DNA from: Anaerovorax odorimutans
Lineage (GTDB): Bacteria; Bacillota; Clostridia; Peptostreptococcales; Anaerovoracaceae
DNA length: 64,000 nucleotides
Assembly (NCBI RefSeq): GCF_024459955.1
Contig: NZ_JANFXK010000003.1
Span: 186,001-250,000, forward strand
Direction: 5' to 3'
Both the position numbers and the translations under genes were made by a program. This document shows, piece after piece, positions 1 to 9,082 of the stretch (position 1 is its first letter; the number at the start of each line of letters is the position of its first letter). The notes below the pieces were generated by a model that had not been told where the DNA came from, searched no databases, and worked only from the letters and a program-made list of their open reading frames with translations.

Positions 1-209
1 CGCCGATTTTTTCGAAAAGTCACCGCATTGCAGCCTGCCGATAACTTCTTAATCTAAGATTCCCGGCTGCAGGGGCATGAATGCGAGCAGCGCCACATTC
101 AACAGCACCTGCCGCACAGCCACCCTTTACAACCGCACAAAAATATGTTATCATTGCTCATGTTGAATACATAATTATGAACATATTGAACAGAAAGGTG
201 GAATTCCAA

Positions 210-356
210 GTGAAAAGAATTAAGACTTTAGTATCCCGCGATCTTGCAAAGTCCGCTAAGACAGGCGGCTGCGGCGAATGCCAGACATCCTGCCAGTCCG
301 CAAGCAAGACTTCCTGCAGTGTTGCCAACCAGCAGTGCGAACAGTGCAAGAACTAG
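210..356 (+). CDS. scfA: SCIFF ranthipeptide precursor (variant)
   Basis: A 48-residue precursor of the SCIFF (six cysteines in forty-five residues) family, the substrate of the adjacent radical-SAM maturase. The GTG start at 210 is chosen because AGAAAGGTGG lies about 8 nt upstream and because the peptide then begins MKRIKTL, the family-typical N-terminus. The core begins GGCGECQTSC, which is diagnostic. It has six cysteines (21, 24, 28, 36, 43, 46), but the spacing differs from the usual pattern: position 32 is Ser (AGC) where the family normally has Cys, position 37 is Ser (AGT) where it has Thr, and an extra Cys lies at 46 near the C-terminus. From memory of the Thermoanaerobacter homologue, Cys32 and Thr37 form the thioether. 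Family assignment is firm; the effect of the substitutions is unknown. The upstream 1-209 holds no gene that I can support. Confidence 0.93.
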   Translation: MKRIKTLVSRDLAKSAKTGGCGECQTSCQSASKTSCSVANQQCEQCKN

Positions 357-387
357 TACAGAGATATTCGGCCCTGCCGAATCTGTA
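357..387 (+). promoter_or_regulatory. Hairpin between SCIFF and maturase genes
   Basis: Starting one base after the scfA stop codon, ATTCGG and CCGAAT form a stem around a 5-nt loop, extended by TACAG/CTGTA with a small bulge. No T-run follows, so it is not a standard terminator. It could stabilise the short peptide mRNA or reduce read-through, giving more peptide than enzyme. Confidence 0.5.
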
Positions 388-457
388 GAATTGCGATATT
401 GCTGCATTTCCTTCTGGAAGGGATGCAGCTATTTTCTTGTTACGAAAGGATAAAATT

Positions 458-1831
458 ATGATCCATCAATATAAAATGAACGGCTACAATATTGTGCTAG
501 ATGTGAACAGCGGCTGCGTCCACACAGTAGACGATGTAGCCTACGACATCATTGAACTTTATGAGAATATGCCAGCAGCAGAACTGATCAAAGTCATTAC
601 TGCGCGCCACGGCATCACGGCCGATGAAGTCCGGGAGGTCATTGACGATCTGGAAGCCCTGAAAAAAGAGAAAAAGCTATATACGGAAGATATTTTTGCC
701 GGGCAGGCAGATCTGTTCAAAAAACGCCAATCCGTTGTAAAAGCTCTCTGTCTCCATGTCGCCCACGCCTGCAACATGACCTGCGGCTATTGTTTTGCCG
801 GCAAAGGCGAATATCACGGAGAAAAAGCGCTGATGAGCTATGACGTGGGCAAACGGGCGCTGGACTGGCTGATTGAAAACTCCGGTTCCCGTCAGAACCT
901 GGAAGTGGACTTTTTCGGCGGTGAACCCCTGCTCAACTTCGAAGTTGTAAAGCAGCTAGTCGCTTACGGCCGCTCCCGGGAAAAAGAATGCGGGAAAAAG
1001 TTTCGCTTTACGCTGACCACCAACGGAATCCTGCTAAATGATGAAGTCATTGAGTTCGCAAAAAAGGAAATGAGCAACGTGGTTATCAGTCTTGACGGCA
1101 GAAAAGAAGTCAACGACAAAATGCGCCGGACTCTGGACCTGGGCGGTACTTACGAAGCAATCCTGCCAGCCTTTAAAAAGCTGGCGCAAAGCCGGGATCA
1201 AAAGGACTATTATGTCCGCGGAACCTATACCCATTACAACACGGATTTTGCCAGCGATATCCTGCACATGGCCGATCTGGGATTCAAGGAGCTTTCCATT
1301 GAGCCGGTGGTGGCACCGCCCGATGCTCCCTATGCCCTGACCGAATCCGATCTGCCGAAGCTGCTCAGCGAATATGAACGGCTGGCCTGTGAAATGCTGG
1401 AGCGCAAACGGGAAGGAAAAGGCCGCGATTTTACCTTCTACCACTATATGATCGATCTCACCGGCGGACCGTGTATCGTAAAACGGATATCCGGATGCGG
1501 CGTTGGCACCGAGTACATGGCAGTAACCCCTTCCGGCGATTTTTATCCGTGCCACCAATTCGTTGGCGATGAAAAATTCCTTTTAGGAAACATTTATGAC
1601 GGTATCACAAACGGCGCTGTCTGTGAAGAGTTCCAGGGCTGCAATGTCTATTCCCACGACGAATGTAAGGATTGTTTTGCCAAGCTTTACTGCAGCGGCG
1701 GCTGCGCTGCCAATGCCTATCACACTACAGGCTCCATCACCGGGGTCTACGAGATGGGCTGCGAGCTGCACAAAAAACGGATCGAATGCGCGATTATGCT
1801 GAAAGTGGCGGAAATGTGCGAAGAGCTCTAA
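458..1831 (+). CDS. scfB: SCIFF radical SAM maturase (thioether-forming)
   Basis: A 457-residue radical SAM/SPASM enzyme predicted to install a thioether bond in the SCIFF peptide encoded just upstream. The ATG at 458 is preferred over one 21 bp upstream because CGAAAGGA sits 7 nt before it. Residues 1-95 resemble a peptide-binding (RRE-like) domain. The CxxxCxxC [4Fe-4S]/SAM motif is at Cys105, Cys109 and Cys112 (CNMTCGYC), followed by FFGGEPL. A Cys-rich SPASM region near the C-terminus (GPC, SGCGVG, YPCH, ECKDC, YCSGGCAAN) would bind auxiliary clusters. The length matches the family. Gene pairing with the precursor is the standard arrangement. Nothing in the enzyme's motifs is missing, so it is probably active despite the altered substrate. 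Confidence 0.95.
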   Translation: MIHQYKMNGYNIVLDVNSGCVHTVDDVAYDIIELYENMPAAELIKVITARHGITADEVREVIDDLEALKKEKKLYTEDIFAGQADLFKKRQSVVKALCLHVAHACNMTCGYCFAGKGEYHGEKALMSYDVGKRALDWLIENSGSRQNLEVDFFGGEPLLNFEVVKQLVAYGRSREKECGKKFRFTLTTNGILLNDEVIEFAKKEMSNVVISLDGRKEVNDKMRRTLDLGGTYEAILPAFKKLAQSRDQKDYYVRGTYTHYNTDFASDILHMADLGFKELSIEPVVAPPDAPYALTESDLPKLLSEYERLACEMLERKREGKGRDFTFYHYMIDLTGGPCIVKRISGCGVGTEYMAVTPSGDFYPCHQFVGDEKFLLGNIYDGITNGAVCEEFQGCNVYSHDECKDCFAKLYCSGGCAANAYHTTGSITGVYEMGCELHKKRIECAIMLKVAEMCEEL

Positions 1832-3661
1832 CTATTTATAGTTTTTTATCACTTCCAGGAACGCCTGCCCGTACTTTTTATACTTGGACTCTCCCACCCC
1901 GGAAACCGCCAGCATCTGCTCTTTGGTTTCCGGCATCAGTGCGCACATTTCCTTCAAGGACTTGTCGGTGAATACCACGTAAGGCGGTACGCTCTGGGTT
2001 CTGGCGAACTTCATGCGCAATTCCCGCAGCTCTTCGAAAAGCTGCGGGTTTTTAATATCGTAATCCACGCGCCTGCTTTTGGCCGGCTTCTGCGCAGGCT
2101 CTCTATCCTTAGCCACCTTCATAGTCAGAGTTTCCTCTCTGGCTAAAATCCGGCGGGCATTGGGTCCCAGCCGCAGTACGCTGTACCGGTCGTCGGTTTG
2201 CTCCAGATAATCGTTTATCAGCAGAAAGTCCGCCACTTGCCGCAGATAATGGACGGATTTGTCCGATTCCATACCGTAATAATCGTTTTCATCCAAATAA
2301 TAGCGTCTGATTTTCTCCGTATTGTTTCCGTGAACCGCATCGATGATTACATTGAGGCCGTATCGCTGACCACAGCTGTCCACACAGCCGATCAAATGTC
2401 TGGCGGTTTTTGTCACATCCTTTTCCTCAAACTGAGTCAGACAGTTGATGCAGTTGCCGCAGTAACCCTGGGCTTTTTCACCGAAGTAACCGAGTATGTA
2501 GCTGCGAAGGCAGTCATTGGTATGACAGTAAAAGGTCATCTTTTTCAGACGCATCCTGTCCCTTTCCCGAATCAGTTCCCGCTCTTCTTCGTCGATCTCC
2601 TCGTTTTCACTGTCCTTCTCAATGAAAAACTGATTGGTAATCACGTCTTTGCCTCCATAAAGAAGGATGCAGTCCGCCTTCTCACCGTCCCGGCCGGCCC
2701 GGCCCGCTTCCTGATAGTAACTTTCAATATTCTTGGGCATATTATAATGAATGACGAAATTAACATTGGATTTATCGATTCCCATGCCAAAGGCATTGGT
2801 GGCCACCATGATGGGCTTTACGTCATAGATGAAATCGTCCTGGTTTTTTCGCCGCTCCTCATCGGAAAGGCCCGCATGATAGCGTGTAACCGCGACCCCT
2901 TCCGCATCCAGGCGCTCGCAGACCTCTTCCACCAGCTTGCGTGTCAGGCAATAGATGATCCCGCTCTTACCGGGGTGCGTGTCGATATAATTCTTGACAA
3001 CGCTGTATTTGTTCCCCGGTTTCTGTACGGAGAAAAACAGGTTTTTGCGGTCAAAACCAGTGGTCAGCACAGTAGGATCTTCCAGCTGCAGGATACGCAC
3101 TACATCCTCCCTCACCTGCCTGGTGGCGGTGGCGGTAAAAGCACTGATAACCGGCCGATAGGGAAGCTGCCGGACAAAGTCCAGGATCTTCAGATAGCTG
3201 GGGCGGAAGTCCTGCCCCCATTGGGAAACACAGTGGGCTTCATCGACCGTAACCATTGCGATCTTTACAGACTGGGCAAAGTCCAGAAACTCTCTGTTCA
3301 TCAAACGCTCCGGCGCTACATAGACAATCTTGTACGTCCCCTGCTTAGCCAGGGTCAGAGCCTTGCGGTATTGTCCAGGAGTCAGCGAACTGTTGAAATA
3401 GGCACCTCGAATACCTGCTTCTTTAAGTGCCGCCACCTGGTCTTTCATCAGTGAAATCAACGGAGTAATCACCAGAGTGATGCCTTCCATCATGATTCCC
3501 GGAAGCTGGTAGCAAATGGACTTTCCCGCTCCCGTAGGCATGATGCCGAAGGTATCTCTTCCCTGCAAAATGCTTTCGATTAGAGTCTCCTGCCCTTCGC
3601 GAAAGGAATCATAGCCAAAATATTTTTGAAGTAAAATCTGTTTTTCGTCTTTTATATCCAT
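1832..3661 (-). CDS. recQ: RecQ-family ATP-dependent DNA helicase
   Basis: A 609-residue 3'-5' DNA helicase of the RecQ family, acting in recombination and repair. Order of domains: Walker A (PTGAGKS, residues 42-48), DEAH box (VDEAHCVSQWGQDFRP, about 140), helicase C-terminal domain with GRAGRDG, a zinc-binding RQC region with the cysteines CLRSYILGYF...CGNC, and a C-terminal HRDC domain over about the last 65 residues (LFEELRELR...). The ATG at 3661 is chosen over an upstream start at 3739 because AAAGGGG precedes it at good distance and homologues begin near the helicase fold. It is convergent with scfB, whose stop codon directly abuts this one, and a good sigma-A promoter precedes it. Confidence 0.95.
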   Translation of the reverse strand: MDIKDEKQILLQKYFGYDSFREGQETLIESILQGRDTFGIMPTGAGKSICYQLPGIMMEGITLVITPLISLMKDQVAALKEAGIRGAYFNSSLTPGQYRKALTLAKQGTYKIVYVAPERLMNREFLDFAQSVKIAMVTVDEAHCVSQWGQDFRPSYLKILDFVRQLPYRPVISAFTATATRQVREDVVRILQLEDPTVLTTGFDRKNLFFSVQKPGNKYSVVKNYIDTHPGKSGIIYCLTRKLVEEVCERLDAEGVAVTRYHAGLSDEERRKNQDDFIYDVKPIMVATNAFGMGIDKSNVNFVIHYNMPKNIESYYQEAGRAGRDGEKADCILLYGGKDVITNQFFIEKDSENEEIDEEERELIRERDRMRLKKMTFYCHTNDCLRSYILGYFGEKAQGYCGNCINCLTQFEEKDVTKTARHLIGCVDSCGQRYGLNVIIDAVHGNNTEKIRRYYLDENDYYGMESDKSVHYLRQVADFLLINDYLEQTDDRYSVLRLGPNARRILAREETLTMKVAKDREPAQKPAKSRRVDYDIKNPQLFEELRELRMKFARTQSVPPYVVFTDKSLKEMCALMPETKEQMLAVSGVGESKYKKYGQAFLEVIKNYK

Positions 3662-3694
3662 TACGTCCCCTTTTTCAAATTTACATTTTATTCC

Positions 3695-3723
3695 ATAATA
3701 CACGAATATTTCTTGCCTTTCAA
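3695..3723 (-). promoter_or_regulatory. Sigma-A type promoter of recQ
   Basis: On the minus strand TTGAAA (3723-3718) and TATTAT (3700-3695) are separated by 17 bp, about 35 bp upstream of the chosen recQ start. Confidence 0.65.
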
Positions 3724-3745
3724 CTGAAAAATCACACAATCTTAA

Positions 3746-3774
3746 TTGAAATCTGCGAAGAATAGGTTTATAGT
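3746..3774 (+). promoter_or_regulatory. Sigma-A type promoter of the PHP gene
   Basis: TTGAAA (3746-3751) and TATAGT (3769-3774) with a 17-bp spacer, 35 bp before the PHP start codon. It is divergent from the recQ promoter. Confidence 0.65.
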
Positions 3775-3808
3775 TAAATAAGTAAGAGAAGAAAGCTGGT
3801 GTTGCACA

Positions 3809-4582
3809 TTGAAATTTGATTTACATTGTCACACAAAAGAAGGCTCCATTGATTCAAAAGTAACATTGGAGCGATACGTCGAATTACTGAAAGAACAGGA
3901 TTTCGACGGTTTTATGATCACCGACCACAACTCGTATAAGGGCTGCAAAGCCTGGGACAAAATAAAGAATCGGCCTGAATTCACAGACTTCGTGGTTCTC
4001 CGAGGCGTAGAGTACGATACAAAAGACGCCGGGCATATCCTCGTAATCATGCCCGATAATCTGTATCTGCCGATTTTGAATGTCCGCGGCATGACTCTGC
4101 GGCGGCTTTTGAAAATCGTCCATCGCTTTGGCGGAATACTGGGCCCTGCCCATCCATTCGGAGTCAGAAGTTCCAGCGCCATGTATTTTAAAAAGATGAA
4201 CATGGAGCTGTTCGAACGTTTTGATTTCGTTGAAACCTTTAACACCTGTGAATCCTCAAGATCCAACGAACTGGCCCTGCAACTGGCCGAACGTTATGAT
4301 CTGCCGACCTTCGGCGGTTCCGATGCCCATGAGGAGCGCTATGTGGGCATGGCCGAAACAGTCACCCATGATGTGATCACATGCAACAACGATCTGATTC
4401 ATGCGGTAAAGGCCGCCCATCCATTCTATTCAGGAGGGATTGTCCGCGAGTATACGGTCAAAGCCAAGTATAAGGACCACTGGACCGGAGTCTGGGGCTA
4501 CAAGCTCTACAACCGAGGTTTGGCTAAGCTGATCTCGCCGTACCGCAAGTATCACCATATGAAATTACCGTTTCGTTCCTAG
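3809..4582 (+). CDS. PHP-domain metal-dependent hydrolase
   Basis: A 257-residue PHP-fold protein, predicted metal-dependent phosphoesterase. It starts with TTG at 3809 (KFDLHCHT follows at once), with GAAAGCTGGTG upstream. The PHP metal ligands are visible: HCHT at residues 6-9, ITDHNSY at about 38-44, GxEYD at about 67, an internal AHPFG, and GGSDAHEE at about 170. The family includes nucleotide and histidinol phosphatases as well as YciV-type nucleases; this short stand-alone version is unspecific and the substrate cannot be named. It is monocistronic, with its own promoter and a long terminator hairpin downstream. Confidence 0.85.
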   Translation: MKFDLHCHTKEGSIDSKVTLERYVELLKEQDFDGFMITDHNSYKGCKAWDKIKNRPEFTDFVVLRGVEYDTKDAGHILVIMPDNLYLPILNVRGMTLRRLLKIVHRFGGILGPAHPFGVRSSSAMYFKKMNMELFERFDFVETFNTCESSRSNELALQLAERYDLPTFGGSDAHEERYVGMAETVTHDVITCNNDLIHAVKAAHPFYSGGIVREYTVKAKYKDHWTGVWGYKLYNRGLAKLISPYRKYHHMKLPFRS

Positions 4583-4583
4583 T

Positions 4584-4664
4584 AAATACCAATGCCTGTC
4601 ATGCGGCTGTCTTTTTTCGGACATGGAACCGAAAAAGCAGCCAGAAAGGTATTGGTATTTTTTT
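4584..4664 (+). terminator. Long hairpin terminator after the PHP gene
   Basis: AAATACCAATGCCT pairs with AAGGTATTGGTATTT (one mismatch), with an inner stem GGCTG..TTTTTCGG / CCGAAAAAGCAGCC, followed by a T-run. It also lies in the 3' region of the convergent MBL-fold gene. Confidence 0.8.
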
Positions 4665-4697
4665 GTAAAGCGGTCTGGCCTGACGCCCTGTCCTTCC

Positions 4698-5636
4698 TTA
4701 GTCCAGGCTTTTTAACAGCACCTTTACGATATTCTTCGAGTTAATCATAAAGGCTTCATAGGGCTGCTCCTGTTCCTTGATCGGATCCCAGTATTTGGCT
4801 GCGTACTGCCGGAAAATTTCATCCTCGGAAAGGCCCTCTTTCACCAGGCCGCGCAGATACACCCTTTTATTTTCCACTTCCTTTTCAAAGAAGTTCCAGT
4901 AGGTTTCGTTGAAATCCTCCGGGATCATTCCAAAATGCGGTAAAACGATGGTTTTAGGACCGTATGCTTTACATTTTTCAAAGGATTCCATGGCATCCTC
5001 ATAGCTTTTAAGAATCGGCGTATGGACGTAATCGATCTTTTCCAGAATTCCCGTGCTTTCACTGGCAAACATCATACCCATGGGTTCCAGAACAAAGGTC
5101 AGAGAGCAGTCCGTGTGTCCTTTCGTTTCCAGTACCACAAATTTTTCATTGCCCAGAGAAATCTCATCGCCTTCTTTGATTACCTTTTCCACTGCCAGTC
5201 CGTCGGTAATGATCTCCCTTTGGGATCCGGGCTCATATTTGTCGCGGGCAGTCTCCCCCAGATCCTTCATCAGCTGGCGTGCTCCGGGACGGATCAGAAT
5301 GGACTGTGCTTTTTCCGCACCATAGACAACAGCTTCCGGATAGGCCCGTTTCACATAAGGCAGTGCTCCGATATGATCGTAGTGGCTATGGCTCAGCAGG
5401 ATATAGTCCAGCGTTCTGCCGGAAAGCGACTGCCGCAGGTTCTCCACCAGCTCGTCTCCGCAATAAGCCATCCCGCAGTCCAGAAGCGCCGTTTTCTCAC
5501 TGCCGCAGATCAGGATCGCTTCTCCGCCGTGACCGGCCGTCACTCTATGTATGCCTTCCGGAAATCCAAACCGATCGTGTCCGGTACCAAATATATCAAA
5601 AAAGTCCGTTTCATGTTTCTTATTCAATGTCATCAC
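4698..5636 (-). CDS. MBL-fold metallo-hydrolase
   Basis: A 312-residue metallo-beta-lactamase superfamily protein. The zinc-binding HxHxDH motif is present as HSHYDH (residues 83-88), with later ligand candidates in ETKGHTDCS and LPHFGM. The N-terminus (KKHETDFFDIFG) and a C-terminal helical extension of about 90 residues are like uncharacterised clostridial MBL hydrolases; the substrate is unknown. It begins with ATGATG, and its start overlaps the stop of the upstream RarD-type permease gene by 4 bp, so the two are translationally coupled in a two-gene operon. Confidence 0.85.
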   Translation of the reverse strand: MMTLNKKHETDFFDIFGTGHDRFGFPEGIHRVTAGHGGEAILICGSEKTALLDCGMAYCGDELVENLRQSLSGRTLDYILLSHSHYDHIGALPYVKRAYPEAVVYGAEKAQSILIRPGARQLMKDLGETARDKYEPGSQREIITDGLAVEKVIKEGDEISLGNEKFVVLETKGHTDCSLTFVLEPMGMMFASESTGILEKIDYVHTPILKSYEDAMESFEKCKAYGPKTIVLPHFGMIPEDFNETYWNFFEKEVENKRVYLRGLVKEGLSEDEIFRQYAAKYWDPIKEQEQPYEAFMINSKNIVKVLLKSLD

Positions 5637-6520
5637 CTCTTACTTTCTCTATACTCGCCCAGACTGAAAACCGCCAGCCCGATCCAGATGACGGCAAAGG
5701 ACAGGAACTGGATCATATCAAACGGTTCTTTCAGCAGGAAAATGCCGATAACCAGTGAAATGGACGGGGAAACGTATTCAAGAATTCCTAAAGTTACCAT
5801 GGGTATCTTATTGGCCGCTGCCGCGAACAGACCCAGAGGAACCGCTGTAACAAAGCCCACCATCAGCAGCAGAACATACTGGTATGGCTCTCCTGTGCCC
5901 AAAGCACCCTTTCCTGTCGCTTCCAGATAAATGACTACTACCAGGGCCGCGGGCGATAAGAACATGGTCTCATATAAAAGGGACAGCAGCGCCGGAAGTT
6001 CGATACTCTTTTTAATGGCCGCATAGATGGCAAAGGTCAGGGCCAGGCCCAGCGCAATGAAAGGCACCTCCATAAAATGAACCAGAATAATTACCACCCC
6101 GATGCAGGCCAAAAGGAATGCCACCAGCTTGTGCCGCGTCAGTTTCTCCCTGAAAAAAATAATGCCGAACACGCAGACCATCAGAGGTTCTATGTAATAT
6201 CCGATGCAGGTCTGGATTACGTGGTCCGCATTGACAGCCCAGATATAGATGCTCCAGTTGGCGGTAATCAGGACGCCCGCTATAAAATACTTGAGCTTGG
6301 CTCCGGGAACCCGCAGCGGCTTTTTAATTTCTTCCATGCCGAAGATTTTCAGGGCAGCAAAAAAACAGACCACCCCTACCAGAAAAATTCGGTAGAATAT
6401 GATCACGGATGATTCAATGGGCCTCAGCGCCTGCCAATAGATGGGGAGCACGCCCCACAAGACAGAACAGGACAGCGAGCAGAAAAGCCCGGTCCGGTAT
6501 TTCTTCTTTTCCTGATCCAT
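5633..6520 (-). CDS. rarD: RarD-type EamA-family permease
   Basis: A 295-residue integral membrane protein of the drug/metabolite transporter superfamily, RarD branch. About ten hydrophobic segments are visible. The N-terminal stretch with KYRTGLFCSLSCSVLWGVLP and the motif YWQALRPI are characteristic of RarD, as is WSIYIWAVNADHVIQTCIGY. RarD was named from chloramphenicol sensitivity, but its substrate is not settled. It is translationally coupled to the downstream MBL-fold hydrolase (4-bp overlap), which suggests a shared but unknown role. Confidence 0.88.
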   Translation of the reverse strand: MDQEKKKYRTGLFCSLSCSVLWGVLPIYWQALRPIESSVIIFYRIFLVGVVCFFAALKIFGMEEIKKPLRVPGAKLKYFIAGVLITANWSIYIWAVNADHVIQTCIGYYIEPLMVCVFGIIFFREKLTRHKLVAFLLACIGVVIILVHFMEVPFIALGLALTFAIYAAIKKSIELPALLSLLYETMFLSPAALVVVIYLEATGKGALGTGEPYQYVLLLMVGFVTAVPLGLFAAAANKIPMVTLGILEYVSPSISLVIGIFLLKEPFDMIQFLSFAVIWIGLAVFSLGEYRESKR

Positions 6521-6575
6521 TTCCGTTTATCTCCGTTTGTTTTGCTGAAATCGCACGAATCCATCATACCATTTC

Positions 6576-6609
6576 GAAAAAACAAAAGCAAGCGCAGGGC
6601 TTGCTTTTG
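6576..6609 (-). terminator. Terminator of the ABC transporter operon
   Basis: A perfect 11-bp stem CAAAAGCAAGC / GCTTGCTTTTG with a 5-nt loop, followed on the minus strand by TTTTTT. It lies 24 bp beyond the stop of the 815-residue ABC protein. Confidence 0.85.
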
Positions 6610-6632
6610 CCTATCAGTATTCTTTTCTGAAA

Positions 6633-9080
6633 TCAATTAATATCCGTTCTGCTGAGAATGGCTGCCGGACGTTTTCTCATGGTTCTGAACACAGGCAGCA
6701 ATCCGAAAATGAGGTTGAACCCATAAAGGAGTATCACGCACAGCCCCATGACCGTCGGCGTCACCTGGAACATGTCGGAGAAGATCGAAAAACCGGCGAG
6801 TTTTTTCAGTATGTAGGCCATGAAGAGGAATCCCGGCATGCTGGCTATAGTCGTGATAGCCAAAATCTCACCCAGGAACATCTTGTAAATATCGCTCTTC
6901 TTTACTCCGATCGCCCGATAGACCCCGACTTCCTTGACCCGGGAAAGGAAGGACGCACGGATAATCAGAAAGATTTCGATAAAGGAAATGGCCAGCACCA
7001 CGCCTGCCATGACCAGTGCCGAACGTACGGAGGACCATGTTTCTTTCTTATAAGCTTTTTTGCTGTCCGCATAGATGTCCTTTACATTTACCTGCTCTTC
7101 CTGAAGAGCCACTATGGCTTCGTCCTTATCCTTCGGGCTTGCCGTAATGTTTGACTTGGTTTTAATCAGGTTATATTTGATCGTATTATTGTTGACCAGC
7201 ATAAAATCACTGTTTTCTTTATCCGTATAATATCCCACTACTTTCAGCTTTTTGTCGTTGACCTTCTCGGCGATTTCCTTATTGAGAGGCATCTCTTCCT
7301 TATGGCTTTCGCTGACCAACACCTCATAATCCTTGGTAGGCCAGCTGCCCTTTTTCAGTTCCACGGATTTTTTCTTCAGCTTATAATCCAGCAGAGTGGC
7401 TTCGCTGCCCTCATCATCGCTGATTCCCGACATTTCCTCTCCCATGCTGTCTTCTGCCTTTGCGTTTGCCAGCAGATTGATGAAGATCTTCTGGTCCGCA
7501 TAAATGCAGGGGCTCTGGCGGTCTGTAATACCGACGATGGTCATATCGTTCATCTCCGGAACAGTAACCTTTTGATCCAGGAAATCCTTTGCCTCGCCGA
7601 ATCCTGCCATCTTCGTCTGCTGTTCATCAATGACTCCTTTGAGAACCATTTTATCCACTGCGATCTCTTTCTTATTCTCCGGCAGGCGGCCATAGGCCAG
7701 ATCCGATTCATTCAGCTTCCCGTAAGAGGACAGCGAACCGCCAATCATTGCGGAATTATCTTGAAGCTGAAAGTACTGATCGTATGGCATGGATAGGGAT
7801 ACCTTAGAATCTCCCGGCATAATATAGTCAAAGAGCCCATTTTTTTCATACTTTTGATAGCTCTTTACACTGACGTTTTTTCCCACAATGGTCACATAGG
7901 ACTTGTCGGCGGTCACAAACTCATCGTCCGTAACGTGAAGCACGCCGAAAATATGGCTGACGCCGTAAGTGATGAACATAGCGGCGATGAGAAATCCCAA
8001 AAGCAGTATTTTTTTCAGGATCGGATAATTGAACACCGTTTTGAAGCCCCGCTTGAGCATTGTAAAAGGATTGAGTATGGACGTATATCTGCGCCGTCCT
8101 CTGGGCGCCAGTTTTTCCAGATCAAACTTGTTTTCCAGAGACTCTTCTTTCGTCATTTCCCGATAGTGCTCATCCACCATTTCAATACTGGAATTTTCAT
8201 CTACAATCTCCAGCCGGTCCTTGGATTCGTCGGTACGGATGTATATGTTTCCGTTTTTTACGACAATATCCAGTTTCAGCGGACTCTTGCTGTCGTTATA
8301 GAAATCAATGTTATACAAGTCCGTTTTCAATCGTTTGTGATCCGAAATGTCTTTCAGATAGATTTTATTTTCCAGCCGGTAATCCAGGTTATTGGCATGC
8401 TGGTTTTCTTCGTCGGAAATCACTTCGCCGTCGCGGATGCGGATGATTCTGGATGCGTAAAAATCGGCCAGCTTTTCCTCGTGGGTAACCAGAATAACCA
8501 GGCGGTCCTGGGAAATGGAGCGGATGATATTCATGACTTCCAGGGTGTTCTTGCTGTCCAGATTTCCCGTCGGTTCATCGGCTATAACGATCGCCGGATT
8601 TTTGACAATGGCTCTGGCGATGCCCACCCTTTGGCGCTCGCCGCCGGAAAGCATATCCGCGTATCGATTTCTGTACCGGTACATGCCCACCTTTTCCAGC
8701 ACGTAATTTACTTTTTCTTCGATCTCCTTTTTATCTTTGACGCCGACCATTTTCAGCGCAATGGCAACATTGTCGAAAACCGTCATGTTATCCACCAGAT
8801 TATAGTTCTGGAAGATATAGCCCACATTCAGGTTACGGATCTGATCCACCTTTCCGGAGCGTCTGCGGGTGATTCTCTGGCCGTTGATGAAGATCCTGCC
8901 GCTGCTGACCTTGTCAAGGCCCCCGATGGCGTTGAGCAGCGTAGTCTTTCCGCATCCGCTGGGACCCAGCAGCGCCACAAGGCCGGTCTGCTCCATTTCC
9001 AGGGAAGTGTTATTGATTACATGGATCGCGTTCTTTTTGCGTTTGTTAAAATATTTGTTTACATGTTCCAGTTTTACCAT
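6633..9080 (-). CDS. MacB-like ABC transporter, fused ATPase and permease (second of pair)
   Basis: An 815-residue protein with an N-terminal ATPase domain (residues 1-220: Walker A GPSGCGKTT, signature LSGGERQRVGIARA, Walker B VIADEPTGNLDS), a charged linker, a first membrane helix near 355-375, a large extracytosolic domain of about 330 residues, and three C-terminal membrane helices with the FtsX-type motif VKEVGVYRAIGVKKSDI. This is the MacB (type VII) architecture, which acts by mechanotransmission rather than transport across the membrane proper. The start lies 2 bp from the stop of the preceding ABC gene, so the two probably form a heterodimer. The substrate (peptide, lipoprotein or antibiotic) is unknown. 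Confidence 0.87.
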   Translation of the reverse strand: MVKLEHVNKYFNKRKKNAIHVINNTSLEMEQTGLVALLGPSGCGKTTLLNAIGGLDKVSSGRIFINGQRITRRRSGKVDQIRNLNVGYIFQNYNLVDNMTVFDNVAIALKMVGVKDKKEIEEKVNYVLEKVGMYRYRNRYADMLSGGERQRVGIARAIVKNPAIVIADEPTGNLDSKNTLEVMNIIRSISQDRLVILVTHEEKLADFYASRIIRIRDGEVISDEENQHANNLDYRLENKIYLKDISDHKRLKTDLYNIDFYNDSKSPLKLDIVVKNGNIYIRTDESKDRLEIVDENSSIEMVDEHYREMTKEESLENKFDLEKLAPRGRRRYTSILNPFTMLKRGFKTVFNYPILKKILLLGFLIAAMFITYGVSHIFGVLHVTDDEFVTADKSYVTIVGKNVSVKSYQKYEKNGLFDYIMPGDSKVSLSMPYDQYFQLQDNSAMIGGSLSSYGKLNESDLAYGRLPENKKEIAVDKMVLKGVIDEQQTKMAGFGEAKDFLDQKVTVPEMNDMTIVGITDRQSPCIYADQKIFINLLANAKAEDSMGEEMSGISDDEGSEATLLDYKLKKKSVELKKGSWPTKDYEVLVSESHKEEMPLNKEIAEKVNDKKLKVVGYYTDKENSDFMLVNNNTIKYNLIKTKSNITASPKDKDEAIVALQEEQVNVKDIYADSKKAYKKETWSSVRSALVMAGVVLAISFIEIFLIIRASFLSRVKEVGVYRAIGVKKSDIYKMFLGEILAITTIASMPGFLFMAYILKKLAGFSIFSDMFQVTPTVMGLCVILLYGFNLIFGLLPVFRTMRKRPAAILSRTDIN

Positions 9081-9082
9081 GA

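Noticed and set aside
2198-3454. A 418-codon frame opposite recQ
   Set aside because: It is antisense to a clear helicase gene with no SD and composition of a shadow frame.
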